Source: an uncultured Clostridia bacterium
GTDB lineage: Bacteria > Bacillota > Clostridia > Oscillospirales > Acutalibacteraceae
DNA length: 29,586 bases
Assembly: GCA_904420155.1 (NCBI GenBank)
Contig: CAJFUH010000060.1
Location: 1-29,586 of the forward strand
Direction of reading: 5' to 3'
The notes beneath the pieces are model-generated. The model saw only the letters and a list, made by a program, of their open reading frames with translations. It was not told the origin of the DNA and made no database searches. How positions within the stretch are numbered: position 1 is the first letter of the stretch; the number at the start of each line of letters is the position of its first letter. Position numbers and translations under genes: made by a program. Of this stretch, positions 16,255-23,855 are shown one piece after another.

Positions 16255-17268
16255 ATGAGTAAAACAATCATTCCTAGAACCTACCAATCCCGCCCAAAAT
16301 TAAGCTTGGGAGAAACACAAGCCGCTATCAGCAAGATCAGGCAATGCTTTGAACAGCATATCAGCCATCTGTTGCATCTCACCCGCGTCTCCGCCCCTTT
16401 ATTTGTGGATCCCTCCACCGGCTTAAACGACGATCTAAACGGTGTAGAACGCCCGGTCAGCTTTGATATCAAGGAGACCAACACCACTGCCCAAGTGGTG
16501 CATTCCCTTGCTAAATGGAAACGCATGGCCCTTTACCGTTATGGATTTCCGCCGCATACCGGTTTATACACCGATATGAACGCTATCCGCCGGGATGAAG
16601 AAATGGATAACCTCCACTCCATCTATGTAGACCAGTGGGACTGGGAAATGGTTATCCTGCCGGAGGATCGCAACTTAGAATACCTGAAAGAAACCGTGAA
16701 TAAAATTGTAGGCGCTATCTGCGAAACTTCTGAGGAAATCAAATCCCTCTATCCCAGCATTTCCGTAAGCCTTTCCCCGGAAGTCAGCTTTATCACTGCC
16801 CAGGAATTGGAAGATTTATATCCCTCTCTCTCTCCCAAAGAACGTGAAAACCAATATGTAAAGGAGCATAAAACTGTTTTTCTGATGCAAATCGGGGACA
16901 CGCTAAAATCTGGTCAAAAACACGATGGCCGCGCACCGGATTATGACGATTGGAGTTTAAACGGCGATATCCTCTTTTGGAACGACGTCCTGGACTGCGC
17001 CTTTGAGGTCTCTTCCATGGGAATCCGGGTAGATTCTAAAGCGCTTCAAGAACAATTGGAAAAGGCCCAGTGCACAGAGAGAAGTCAGCTTCCTTTCCAT
17101 CGTATGGTGGCGGACGGTACCCTGCCCCTCACCATGGGAGGAGGAATCGGACAATCCCGCTTATGCATGTTGCTGCTGGGAAAAGCCCATATCGGGGAAG
17201 TACAAGTGTCCCTGTGGGATCAGGATACCAAAGACGTCTGTAACGCCGCAGGAATTCATCTGTTATAA
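16255..17268 (+). CDS. asnA: Aspartate-ammonia ligase (asparagine synthetase A)
   Basis: A 337-residue class II aminoacyl-tRNA-synthetase-like enzyme making asparagine from aspartate, ATP and free ammonia; the Escherichia coli protein has about 330 residues. Typical segments are LTRVSAPLFVD, GLNDDLNGVERPVSFDI, VHSLAKWKRMAL, GLYTDMNAIRRDEE, SIYVDQWDWE, and near the end LPFHRMVADGTLPLTMGGGIGQSRLCMLLL. The ATG at 16255 is preferred over 16204: AGAAAGGA lies 8-9 bases upstream and the family start MSKTIIPRTYQ follows, whereas 16204 lies just behind the terminator. It is monocistronic, divergent from glnA, and controlled by its own attenuator. It shares the ammonia substrate with GlnA and NadE. 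Confidence 0.96.
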   Translation: MSKTIIPRTYQSRPKLSLGETQAAISKIRQCFEQHISHLLHLTRVSAPLFVDPSTGLNDDLNGVERPVSFDIKETNTTAQVVHSLAKWKRMALYRYGFPPHTGLYTDMNAIRRDEEMDNLHSIYVDQWDWEMVILPEDRNLEYLKETVNKIVGAICETSEEIKSLYPSISVSLSPEVSFITAQELEDLYPSLSPKERENQYVKEHKTVFLMQIGDTLKSGQKHDGRAPDYDDWSLNGDILFWNDVLDCAFEVSSMGIRVDSKALQEQLEKAQCTERSQLPFHRMVADGTLPLTMGGGIGQSRLCMLLLGKAHIGEVQVSLWDQDTKDVCNAAGIHLL

Positions 17269-17296
17269 AAAAGGGGTTATTGGAATCCCCCTTTTC
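17267..17296 (+). terminator. Terminator directly behind asnA
   Basis: AAAAAAGGGG (17267-17276) pairs with CCCCCTTTT (17287-17295) around a 10-base loop. The stem begins at the asnA stop codon. A second, stronger hairpin follows. Confidence 0.6.
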
Positions 17297-17341
17297 CCCT
17301 CTTTTCTTATTTTCACTTCAAAACTCAAACTCTCTGGAAAC

Positions 17342-17385
17342 AAAAGAAGACGTGTATTCTATAACCGAATACACGTCTTCTTTTT
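17342..17385. terminator. Strong bidirectional terminator between asnA and pcrA
   Basis: A perfect 18-bp inverted repeat (AAAAGAAGACGTGTATTC and its complement) with a 7-base loop and a T-run. It can end asnA transcripts from one side and pcrA transcripts from the other, although pcrA stops about 150 bases away. I see nothing else in 17386-17537. Confidence 0.9.
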
Positions 17386-17537
17386 AACAATATTTTCTTT
17401 CAGAGAAACGTCAAAGGAGGGCAACAAATCACACAGTTCTTTCCCCCTAAAAGAGCAGAGCCTTATAAAGTAAGAACGCTGATGTTATTCCTATTGGATA
17501 TATCCCATTTCGTTAGATTCTTCTCACTTCTTATTCT

Positions 17538-19931
17538 CTATTCTGATTCCTTTTTTAAACGGGCAAAATTAGACATCAGCTTTTTCGTGCCCGCTTGATC
17601 AAAGGCAATTTCCAACAATACGTCGTTGCCCATTGGGGTCGCTGACAAGATAGTGCCTTTTCCAAAGGTTTTATGGGATACCATATCCCCCACCTGAAAC
17701 GTCCCTTTGGCCACGTGGGAAGAAGGGATGGCCTGGCCAAAATGCCGGGCCGCATTGGTGGATTTGATCCGGGTTTCATAGTTGGAGGGGGGAGCTTTGT
17801 ACCCGGGTTCCGGCTTTTTCCAATCCCTCGCCCGGGTCCTTTCGATTAATTCTTCTGGGATTTCCCCAGAAAACCGGGACGATTTGTTTCGCGTGGTACT
17901 GCCGAAAATCATACGGCTGTCGGCATTGAGGATATACAGCTCTTCTTTGGCCCGTGTGATTCCCACATAAGCCAGGCGGCGCTCTTCCTCAATTTCCCCT
18001 GGATTATAAATCGCCTGCATTCCTGGAAAAATACCTTCTTCAAAGCCCGGCAAAAATACCACTGGGAATTCCAACCCCTTAGCGGAGTGCATGGTCATCA
18101 TGACTACAGATTGGGCGTGCTCGTCATAATTGTCAATGTCCGTCATGAGGGATACTTCTTCCAGGAATCCCGACAAACTGGCTTCTTCCCCATTGTCCTC
18201 CTCATATTTAATGATGTTGGAGGCCAATTCATTGATATTTTCAATCCGGCTTTCACCTTCCTCTTTTTCCTGACGCACGGCGGCTATGTACTGGGTCTTC
18301 TCCAGCAGCAGGTCGTATAGCTCATGCAGGGAAATCCTCTCGTCCTCAGAGGCGGCGATCAGCTCGTCCATCATTTGGGCAAACTGTTTCAGCTTGGGGG
18401 CGGCACGGCGCAGGGAATCAAATTCATCCGCACGACGGATGATATCCAATAAAGGTTCTCCCAATGCAGCAGAAATCTCGGCAGCCTGGGAGATGGTCTT
18501 TTCCCCAATGGAACGTTTAGGCTGGTTGATGATGCGGCGCAGGCGCATCTCGTCCGTCGGATTATTGATTACACTTAAATACGCGATCATATCCCGGATT
18601 TCCCTGCGCTCATAGAAACGGAAGCCACCTATAATCCGGTAGGGTATCCCAGATTTTACAAATACTTTTTCCAAAATATTGGATTGGGAGTTCATCCGGT
18701 ACAAAATGGCGTAATCCGTAAATTTACGCCCCTTGGCCACTCCTTCCAAAATCACGTTGGCGATATAATTGGCCTCGTCCGTCTCGCTAAAGGCGGTATG
18801 CATCTGGATTTTAGCCCCTTGTGGATTCTGGGTCCACAGCGTTTTGCCTTTCCGTTCTTCATTGTGGGCAATCACCGCATTGGCAGCGTCCAAAATGTTT
18901 TGAGTGGAACGATAATTTTGTTCCAAACGGATGACAGTGGCGTCCGGATAGGTCTTTTCAAAGCTCAAAATATTCTCAATGGTCGCCCCGCGGAATTTAT
19001 AAATACTTTGGTCGTCATCTCCCACTACACATAAATTCCGCCGCTTTTGAGAAAGCAGCTTGATAAACTGGTACTGTACTTTATTCGTGTCCTGATATTC
19101 GTCCACTAAAATATAATGGAAACGGTTTTGATAATATTCCAACACATCCGGGCAAGTATGCAAAAGCTCTACCGTCTTGTTGAGAAGGTCGTCAAAATCC
19201 ATGGCGTCCGCCTCTTTCAGCCGCCGCTGATACAGTTCATATGCCTCCCCCACTTTTTGCCGGCGATGGTCGTTGCCCGCCAGCCTTTTATATTCCTGGG
19301 GATCTATCATGCTGTCTTTCGCTTGGGAAATCTCACTGAGAATGGCTTTATGGGATAACATTTTATCGTCAATCCCCAATGTCTTCTGACAGTCCTTCAT
19401 CAGCCGCCGGGAATCATCCGTATCATATACCGTAAAATGGCTGGTATATCCAATGCGGTCGCCATCCCTACGGAGCATTCTGGCGCATGTGGAATGGAAA
19501 GTGGAAGCCCATACATCTTCCCCCTTCTGCCCCAGCATGGCAACCAAACGTTCTTTCAGTTCTCCCGCCGCTTTGTTGGTAAAGGTAATGGCCAATATCT
19601 GCCATGGCTGCGCAGGAAAAACAGATAATGCCTGCTTGGTTTCCATCGAAAGTTCCCTTTTTCCATCCAAATAATCTTTGATTTCTAATTCTTGGTCAGA
19701 GGTAAGCGTCCCGCATAATTCACTGGAATGATAGGCGTCCCCATATTCAATAATATTTGCAATCCGGTTTACCAGTACCGTTGTCTTTCCGCTGCCGGCC
19801 CCCGCCAGGATGAGGAGAGGCCCGTCTATTTGGAAAACCGCCTTTCTCTGCATCTGATTCATTCTGGAAAATTCCCGTTCCATTGCCTTTTTTCTCAGGC
19901 ATATGATCTCTTTCTGAGTTGCTGTATTCAT
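17538..19931 (-). CDS. pcrA: ATP-dependent DNA helicase PcrA/UvrD
   Basis: A 797-residue superfamily 1A 3'-5' helicase for DNA repair and replication-fork processing. Motifs seen in order: Q motif region NQMQRKAVF, Walker A AGAGSGKT (about 43-50), ITFTNKAA, VDEYQDTN, GDDDQSIYKFRGA, LEQNYRST, TMHSAKGLEFPVVFLPG and YVGITRAKEEL. The C-terminus (GDMVSHKTFGKGTI and LLEIAFDQAGTKKLM) is the Tudor-like PcrA end that binds RNA polymerase in Bacillus. About 45 extra residues (63-108, with AYHSSELCG) lie between motif I and Ia compared with Bacillus PcrA. The ATG at 19931 has GGTGA 8 bases upstream; an ATG at 19883 starting MEREFSRMNQ is an alternative nearer to the usual family start. Confidence 0.95.
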   Translation of the reverse strand: MNTATQKEIICLRKKAMEREFSRMNQMQRKAVFQIDGPLLILAGAGSGKTTVLVNRIANIIEYGDAYHSSELCGTLTSDQELEIKDYLDGKRELSMETKQALSVFPAQPWQILAITFTNKAAGELKERLVAMLGQKGEDVWASTFHSTCARMLRRDGDRIGYTSHFTVYDTDDSRRLMKDCQKTLGIDDKMLSHKAILSEISQAKDSMIDPQEYKRLAGNDHRRQKVGEAYELYQRRLKEADAMDFDDLLNKTVELLHTCPDVLEYYQNRFHYILVDEYQDTNKVQYQFIKLLSQKRRNLCVVGDDDQSIYKFRGATIENILSFEKTYPDATVIRLEQNYRSTQNILDAANAVIAHNEERKGKTLWTQNPQGAKIQMHTAFSETDEANYIANVILEGVAKGRKFTDYAILYRMNSQSNILEKVFVKSGIPYRIIGGFRFYERREIRDMIAYLSVINNPTDEMRLRRIINQPKRSIGEKTISQAAEISAALGEPLLDIIRRADEFDSLRRAAPKLKQFAQMMDELIAASEDERISLHELYDLLLEKTQYIAAVRQEKEEGESRIENINELASNIIKYEEDNGEEASLSGFLEEVSLMTDIDNYDEHAQSVVMMTMHSAKGLEFPVVFLPGFEEGIFPGMQAIYNPGEIEEERRLAYVGITRAKEELYILNADSRMIFGSTTRNKSSRFSGEIPEELIERTRARDWKKPEPGYKAPPSNYETRIKSTNAARHFGQAIPSSHVAKGTFQVGDMVSHKTFGKGTILSATPMGNDVLLEIAFDQAGTKKLMSNFARLKKESE

Positions 19932-19968
19932 CTTGTTTCACCGCCAATTGTATTTCACTCTATTTTTT

Positions 19969-19997
19969 ATTGTACCGTATTTTTGACAGAATAGCAA
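19969..19997 (-). promoter_or_regulatory. Possible pcrA promoter
   Basis: On the minus strand TTGCTA (19997-19992), 17 bp, then TACAAT (19974-19969), about 38 bases before the first ATG. Matches are 4 of 6 and 5 of 6, so this is tentative. Confidence 0.35.
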
Positions 19998-20086
19998 ATT
20001 CATCGTCAAAAAATGACAATATCTCAATATGCGATAACCTCTCCTTTTATGCCAAAAACAGCCAAACGGCTTTTTCTGTTTTTTGC

Positions 20087-20119
20087 AAAAAAATACCCGC
20101 CTGTTCTTAAACAGGCGGG
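20087..20119 (-). terminator. Terminator behind oadB
   Basis: On the minus strand CCCGCCTGTT-TAAG-AACAGGCGGG, a perfect 10-bp stem, followed by TATTTTTTT. It ends the oadG-oadB transcript, showing that no alpha subunit follows. Confidence 0.9.
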
Positions 20120-20151
20120 CGTAAAATATTCGAAAACAAAACTTACTGCGA

Positions 20152-21492
20152 TTAGCCCAAAATGCTCAGCAAGACACCAGCGGCCACCGCAGACCCAATA
20201 ACGCCGGCTACATTGGGACCCATAGCGTGCATCAGCAGGAAGTTGGCAGGGTTCTCCTTTTGTCCAACCTTTTGCGACACGCGGGCTGCCATAGGTACCG
20301 CGGATACACCAGCGGAACCAATCAAGGGGTTTACCTTGCCCTTGGTGGCGATATACATCAGTTTGCCAAACAGAACGCCGCCGGCAGTACCAAATCCGAA
20401 AGCAAACAAACCTAGTCCAATGATAATCAAAGTCTTGACGTCCAAGAATACCGCACCGGTAGCGGTGGCACCAACCGTGACGCCCAAGAAAATGGTAATA
20501 ATATTCATCAATTCGTTTTGAGCTGTATTGGAAATTCTGGAAACTACGCCGCTTTCGCGGAAAATATTGCCCAGCATGAGCATACCAACCAACGGGGCGG
20601 CATCCGGAACAACCAAGGCTACAATAGCGGTAACAATAATGGGGAACAAAATTTTCTCCAACTTAGATACCGGACGGAGCTGTTCCATCACAACGGAACG
20701 TTCTTTCTTGGTGGTCAGCAGCTTCATAATCGGAGGCTGAATCACCGGAACCAACGCCATATAGGAATAAGCGGCTACCGCGATGGGCCCAAGCAGGTGG
20801 GGTGCCAACTTTGAAGTGACAAAAATTGCAGTAGGGCCGTCCGCACCGCCGATAATGCCGATGGAAGCAGCTTCTTGGGGGGTAAAGAAGAACATCGCCA
20901 TGATAAATACTACAAAAATTCCCAACTGGGCGGCAGCTCCCAACAGGAAACTCTTGGGGTTTGCGATCAATGGTCCAAAATCAGTCATAGCGCCAATACC
21001 TAAGAAAATTAACGGAGGATAAATGCCCAATTTTACACCTTGGTAAAGATAGTACAGCAAACCGCCGTTTTGGATCGGGATGTCCAGGAACAGCTGATTA
21101 TCCTGCCATACCAATCCATAGGTAATCCCATGATCCACCAGGAAATCCTGCGCGGCTACCCTGGTATTATCCGTCAACTGAAACCAGATCTGACCTGCGT
21201 CATTGAGATACTGGGTTTGCACCAAGCCTCCCAAATCGTGGGCCGACAGATACTCCGTTACAGGCTGCAATTGCGTCTGGGGAGCGTTCATAATCACTGG
21301 GTACAAATTTACCAGGAACATACCAAAAGCGATGGGTAAAAGCAGCAGAGGCTCAAACTGCTTTGCAATGGCCAAATAGACCAATACACAGGCAACCGCC
21401 ATCATGACAAAGTTTCTCCAGTCCAAAGTACTGAAACCGGAACTTGAAACCAGGCCGTTGATAGCTTCGCCAATTCCGTTGATAATTTCCAC
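20152..21492 (-). CDS. oadB: Sodium-pumping decarboxylase beta subunit (OadB/GcdB/MmdB family)
   Basis: A 446-residue polytopic membrane protein. The beta subunit carries out biotin-linked decarboxylation coupled to Na+ export in oxaloacetate, glutaconyl-CoA or methylmalonyl-CoA decarboxylases. The conserved GIIGGADGPTAIFV stretch with the Na+-site aspartate is present, as are PPLIFLGIGAMTDFGPL, the NELMNIITIFLGVTVGATA stretch and the C-terminal HAMGPNVAGVIGSAVAAG. About ten hydrophobic segments are visible. The start is GTG with AAAGGA about 11 bases upstream. oadG lies 45 bases upstream in the same transcript. The carboxyltransferase (alpha) and biotin carrier subunits are not in the window, so the substrate cannot be assigned. 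Confidence 0.93.
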   Translation of the reverse strand: MEIINGIGEAINGLVSSSGFSTLDWRNFVMMAVACVLVYLAIAKQFEPLLLLPIAFGMFLVNLYPVIMNAPQTQLQPVTEYLSAHDLGGLVQTQYLNDAGQIWFQLTDNTRVAAQDFLVDHGITYGLVWQDNQLFLDIPIQNGGLLYYLYQGVKLGIYPPLIFLGIGAMTDFGPLIANPKSFLLGAAAQLGIFVVFIMAMFFFTPQEAASIGIIGGADGPTAIFVTSKLAPHLLGPIAVAAYSYMALVPVIQPPIMKLLTTKKERSVVMEQLRPVSKLEKILFPIIVTAIVALVVPDAAPLVGMLMLGNIFRESGVVSRISNTAQNELMNIITIFLGVTVGATATGAVFLDVKTLIIIGLGLFAFGFGTAGGVLFGKLMYIATKGKVNPLIGSAGVSAVPMAARVSQKVGQKENPANFLLMHAMGPNVAGVIGSAVAAGVLLSILG

Positions 21493-21537
21493 GATGCTGT
21501 CATTCCTTTCCGACGTTAAGTAAAATAGTGCTTGCGC

Positions 21538-21909
21538 TTATGAAAAAGGGCGGGTGTTTTCCAGTAGCCCCGCTGTACTCCACACCGGACGGGAACCCGA
21601 GGAACGTCTCACACTTTTTATGGAATAGGCGCTTCCTGTCCTTTCTCCCATCATTGCCACCGCCGCTGCAATCACTGCGATAATCTCCCCTGAAACACCT
21701 TCTTCCTGCACCAAGGTTTCCTGTACAACTGGAACCTCCTTGGCTTTCGGCTTATTTGCGGGGTTCTGAGGAGGGGAATTCTTTTTTCGATTCTGAATTC
21801 TATAAACCAAAGTACCGTAACCAAGAATAATCAAGGTTAAAATAATCAGAATGCAAAAAACAACCAGAAGACCTGTAATGACCACAGACCACGTAAGTCC
21901 CCAATCCAT
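21538..21909 (-). CDS. oadG: Sodium pump decarboxylase gamma subunit (OadG family)
   Basis: A 123-residue protein with one N-terminal membrane segment (about 8-36, WSVVITGLLVVFCILIILTL), then a Pro/Lys/Glu-rich linker, a short alanine-rich helix (GEIIAVIAAAVAMM) and a C-terminal W-x-x-AGL-x-ENTRPF motif typical of OadG-like proteins. In the known complex this subunit anchors and assembles alpha and beta and can bind zinc. The start ATG has GGAG 8 bases upstream. It precedes oadB and is read from the promoter at 21994-22022. Confidence 0.88.
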   Translation of the reverse strand: MDWGLTWSVVITGLLVVFCILIILTLIILGYGTLVYRIQNRKKNSPPQNPANKPKAKEVPVVQETLVQEEGVSGEIIAVIAAAVAMMGERTGSAYSIKSVRRSSGSRPVWSTAGLLENTRPFS

Positions 21910-21993
21910 AATAACATCTCCATCCTATACTAATGTTTACCGTTCTCCGGAAAATGTCTAAAAAGTCACATTACCAGATTGTAATACTTTGTT

Positions 21994-22022
21994 ATTATAA
22001 CCGATTCATAACCTATTTTCAA
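21994..22022 (-). promoter_or_regulatory. oadGB promoter
   Basis: On the minus strand TTGAAA (22022-22017), 17 bp, then perfect TATAAT (21999-21994). It is divergent from the araC-type gene; the two promoters are about 130 bases apart. Confidence 0.65.
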
Positions 22023-22154
22023 CGGAATTTTGAACGAAAAATGAATGATGGTTATCTTTTATGCGATCTGATGGTTTTTCATTAAAAATTTTGTTCACTT
22101 TCTTAATTTCCTTTTTCTGAAAGGAGTTTTTGTATTTCTGCTATACTTTTTTCA

Positions 22155-22183
22155 TTGCGCTACGAAAACCACTGCCTTATAAT
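22155..22183 (+). promoter_or_regulatory. Promoter of the AraC-type regulator gene
   Basis: TTGCGC (22155-22160), 17 bp, then perfect TATAAT (22178-22183), 24 bases before the ATG. The ribosome site GAAGGGAG ends 7 bases before the start. Confidence 0.55.
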
Positions 22184-22207
22184 ACATAAATAGAAGGGAG
22201 CCCCATT

Positions 22208-23095
22208 ATGACCAATGAAGAATTTAAGCATTCCATCAAACGGCCCTATCATGACGGACTGGGACTTGCCGTGTATAATTGTGGATTCCAGCGCTGCGCG
22301 CCAGGGCATTCCTGGGGACCTGCGGTACGGGATCATTATCTGATCCACTATATTACCTCGGGATCTGGCCTTTACAATAATGGAAAACACGTATATCGTC
22401 TCTCTGCGGGGGATGGTTTCCTCGTAATCCCCTCCCGAATTGTCTCATATTGTGCCGATTACGACGACCCATGGGAATACTATTGGGTGGGATTCCATGG
22501 AAGCGACGCCGGGCGGCTGGTTGGCCAAGCCGGCCTTTCTGAGGAAGCCCCTTTATTTCATTATGACAAAGACAGTTTATATCGGGAACATCTCCTGCGC
22601 ATCTACCAATTAAACGGTTCCCGCCCCAGCGACGAGGCCAGAATGCAGGCGGAGCTGCTTGTTTTTCTCGCCACGCTGATGGACAATGCGGAAAAAACAG
22701 AGGACGCCTGCAAAAGCGGATATGAATATGTCCAAAAGGCCCTTCGGTTTATTGATTATAACTATTCCCGAGATATCGATGTGGATGACATCGCCGCCAA
22801 CGCCGGCATCAGCCGCAGCCATCTGTATCGGCTTTTCATGCAGCACATTTCCATGCCTCCCAACGAATACCTCACACGTCTCCGCATTCAAAAAGCTGGT
22901 ATCCTATTGCAGCAACAACATCTATCCGTAGGGGAGGCCGCCTATTCCACTGGATTTTCCGACCAGTTATACTTTTCCAGGGTCTTTAAAAAATATAAAG
23001 GGATCCCCCCCAGCCGTTACGCTGAATCTTTTCGGCAGACGGAAGAAGCCTCTGCGAAAATCCTCAAAGAAAATAACAAGGGAGTAAAACCATGA
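22208..23095 (+). CDS. AraC-family transcriptional regulator with cupin sensor
   Basis: A 295-residue protein. Residues about 20-110 form an AraC-type cupin ligand domain (IHYITSGSGLYNNGKHVYRLSAGDGFLVIP and then WEYYWVGFHG). Residues about 185-285 hold the two helix-turn-helix units: IDVDDIAANAGISRSHLYRLFMQHI and then LSVGEAAYSTGFSDQLYFSRVFKKYKGIPPSRY. Close relatives in Clostridia often control sugar uptake or use, but there is no sugar gene here and the effector is unknown. The following DUF1836 gene overlaps its stop by 4 bases. Divergent oadGB is a possible target because the intergenic region is shared; this is inference only. Confidence 0.92.
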   Translation: MTNEEFKHSIKRPYHDGLGLAVYNCGFQRCAPGHSWGPAVRDHYLIHYITSGSGLYNNGKHVYRLSAGDGFLVIPSRIVSYCADYDDPWEYYWVGFHGSDAGRLVGQAGLSEEAPLFHYDKDSLYREHLLRIYQLNGSRPSDEARMQAELLVFLATLMDNAEKTEDACKSGYEYVQKALRFIDYNYSRDIDVDDIAANAGISRSHLYRLFMQHISMPPNEYLTRLRIQKAGILLQQQHLSVGEAAYSTGFSDQLYFSRVFKKYKGIPPSRYAESFRQTEEASAKILKENNKGVKP

Positions 23096-23676
23096 GTGAA
23101 TCAAAACAACAGCGGGACATTGCCGCCTCGCCGGATCCCATTGAGCGTATCTTACAATGGTCTCAACAGGCCAAAGAATATGAAACGGTATCATGGGATC
23201 ATATGCCGGAGATTGACCTTTATATGGACCAGGTCATTACTTACATGGATAAGCAGCTTCGCCTGTTTCAAGTCAAAGAAAACAGCAAACTTCTTACTTC
23301 CAGTATGATTAACAATTATGTTAAGGACGGTCTGCTCCCTCGCCCCGACCACAAAAAATATTCCCGGGAACACCTGGCTGGGCTTTTGATCATTTGTATG
23401 TTGAAACAAGTACTGTCCATTTCCGATATTTCCGCTTTGTCTCAGGAACTCTCCTTAGAAAGCTCGCCGGAACAGCTTCACAGCATCTTTTGTTCCATTG
23501 AAAAATCCGCCCTGCAAGAGGTGTGTGAACGCGTGGAAAATACTGCGCCGCAAGGGGAATCACAATTAAAGCAGCTGGCCTTTACTTTGTCTATTGAGGC
23601 GACCGCGCGCCGTGCCGTTGCTGAACGGATCCTCGGTGAATTGAACCCGGCCAAAAAGGAAGGAAAGGCAAAATAG
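23092..23676 (+). CDS. DUF1836 family protein
   Basis: A 194-residue protein. The middle part (LLTSSMINNYVKDGLLPRP, then KKYSREHLAGLLIICMLKQVLSI) is the DUF1836 signature. It resembles the MerR-type winged helix in which a short beta-hairpin follows helix 2, so DNA binding is plausible, but no function has been shown for the family as far as I know. It starts in the ATGA overlap with the AraC gene with GGGAG just upstream, so the two proteins are made together. No membrane segment or signal peptide is visible. Confidence 0.85.
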   Translation: MSESKQQRDIAASPDPIERILQWSQQAKEYETVSWDHMPEIDLYMDQVITYMDKQLRLFQVKENSKLLTSSMINNYVKDGLLPRPDHKKYSREHLAGLLIICMLKQVLSISDISALSQELSLESSPEQLHSIFCSIEKSALQEVCERVENTAPQGESQLKQLAFTLSIEATARRAVAERILGELNPAKKEGKAK

Positions 23677-23718
23677 ATCTAAATCAACATTAATAATAAT
23701 GATACAAAACCAAAGAAA

Positions 23719-23768
23719 AAGACATTCCCTAAAGTCCTACTCAAACCTTAAGGAACGTCTCTTTTTTA
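23719..23768 (+). terminator. Probable terminator behind the DUF1836 gene
   Basis: An imperfect hairpin pairs AGAC-TTCC-TAA with TTA-GGAA-GTCT, with single mismatches between blocks, and CTTTTTT follows. The loop is long, so efficiency may be moderate. Confidence 0.55.
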
Positions 23769-23855
23769 TAAAAATAATCATAGCGGGAAACATTCACCAT
23801 TTCCCCTAAAAATTGGCTGATTAACCAATGGAATGCCTGTGAAGATGGAATTCCC

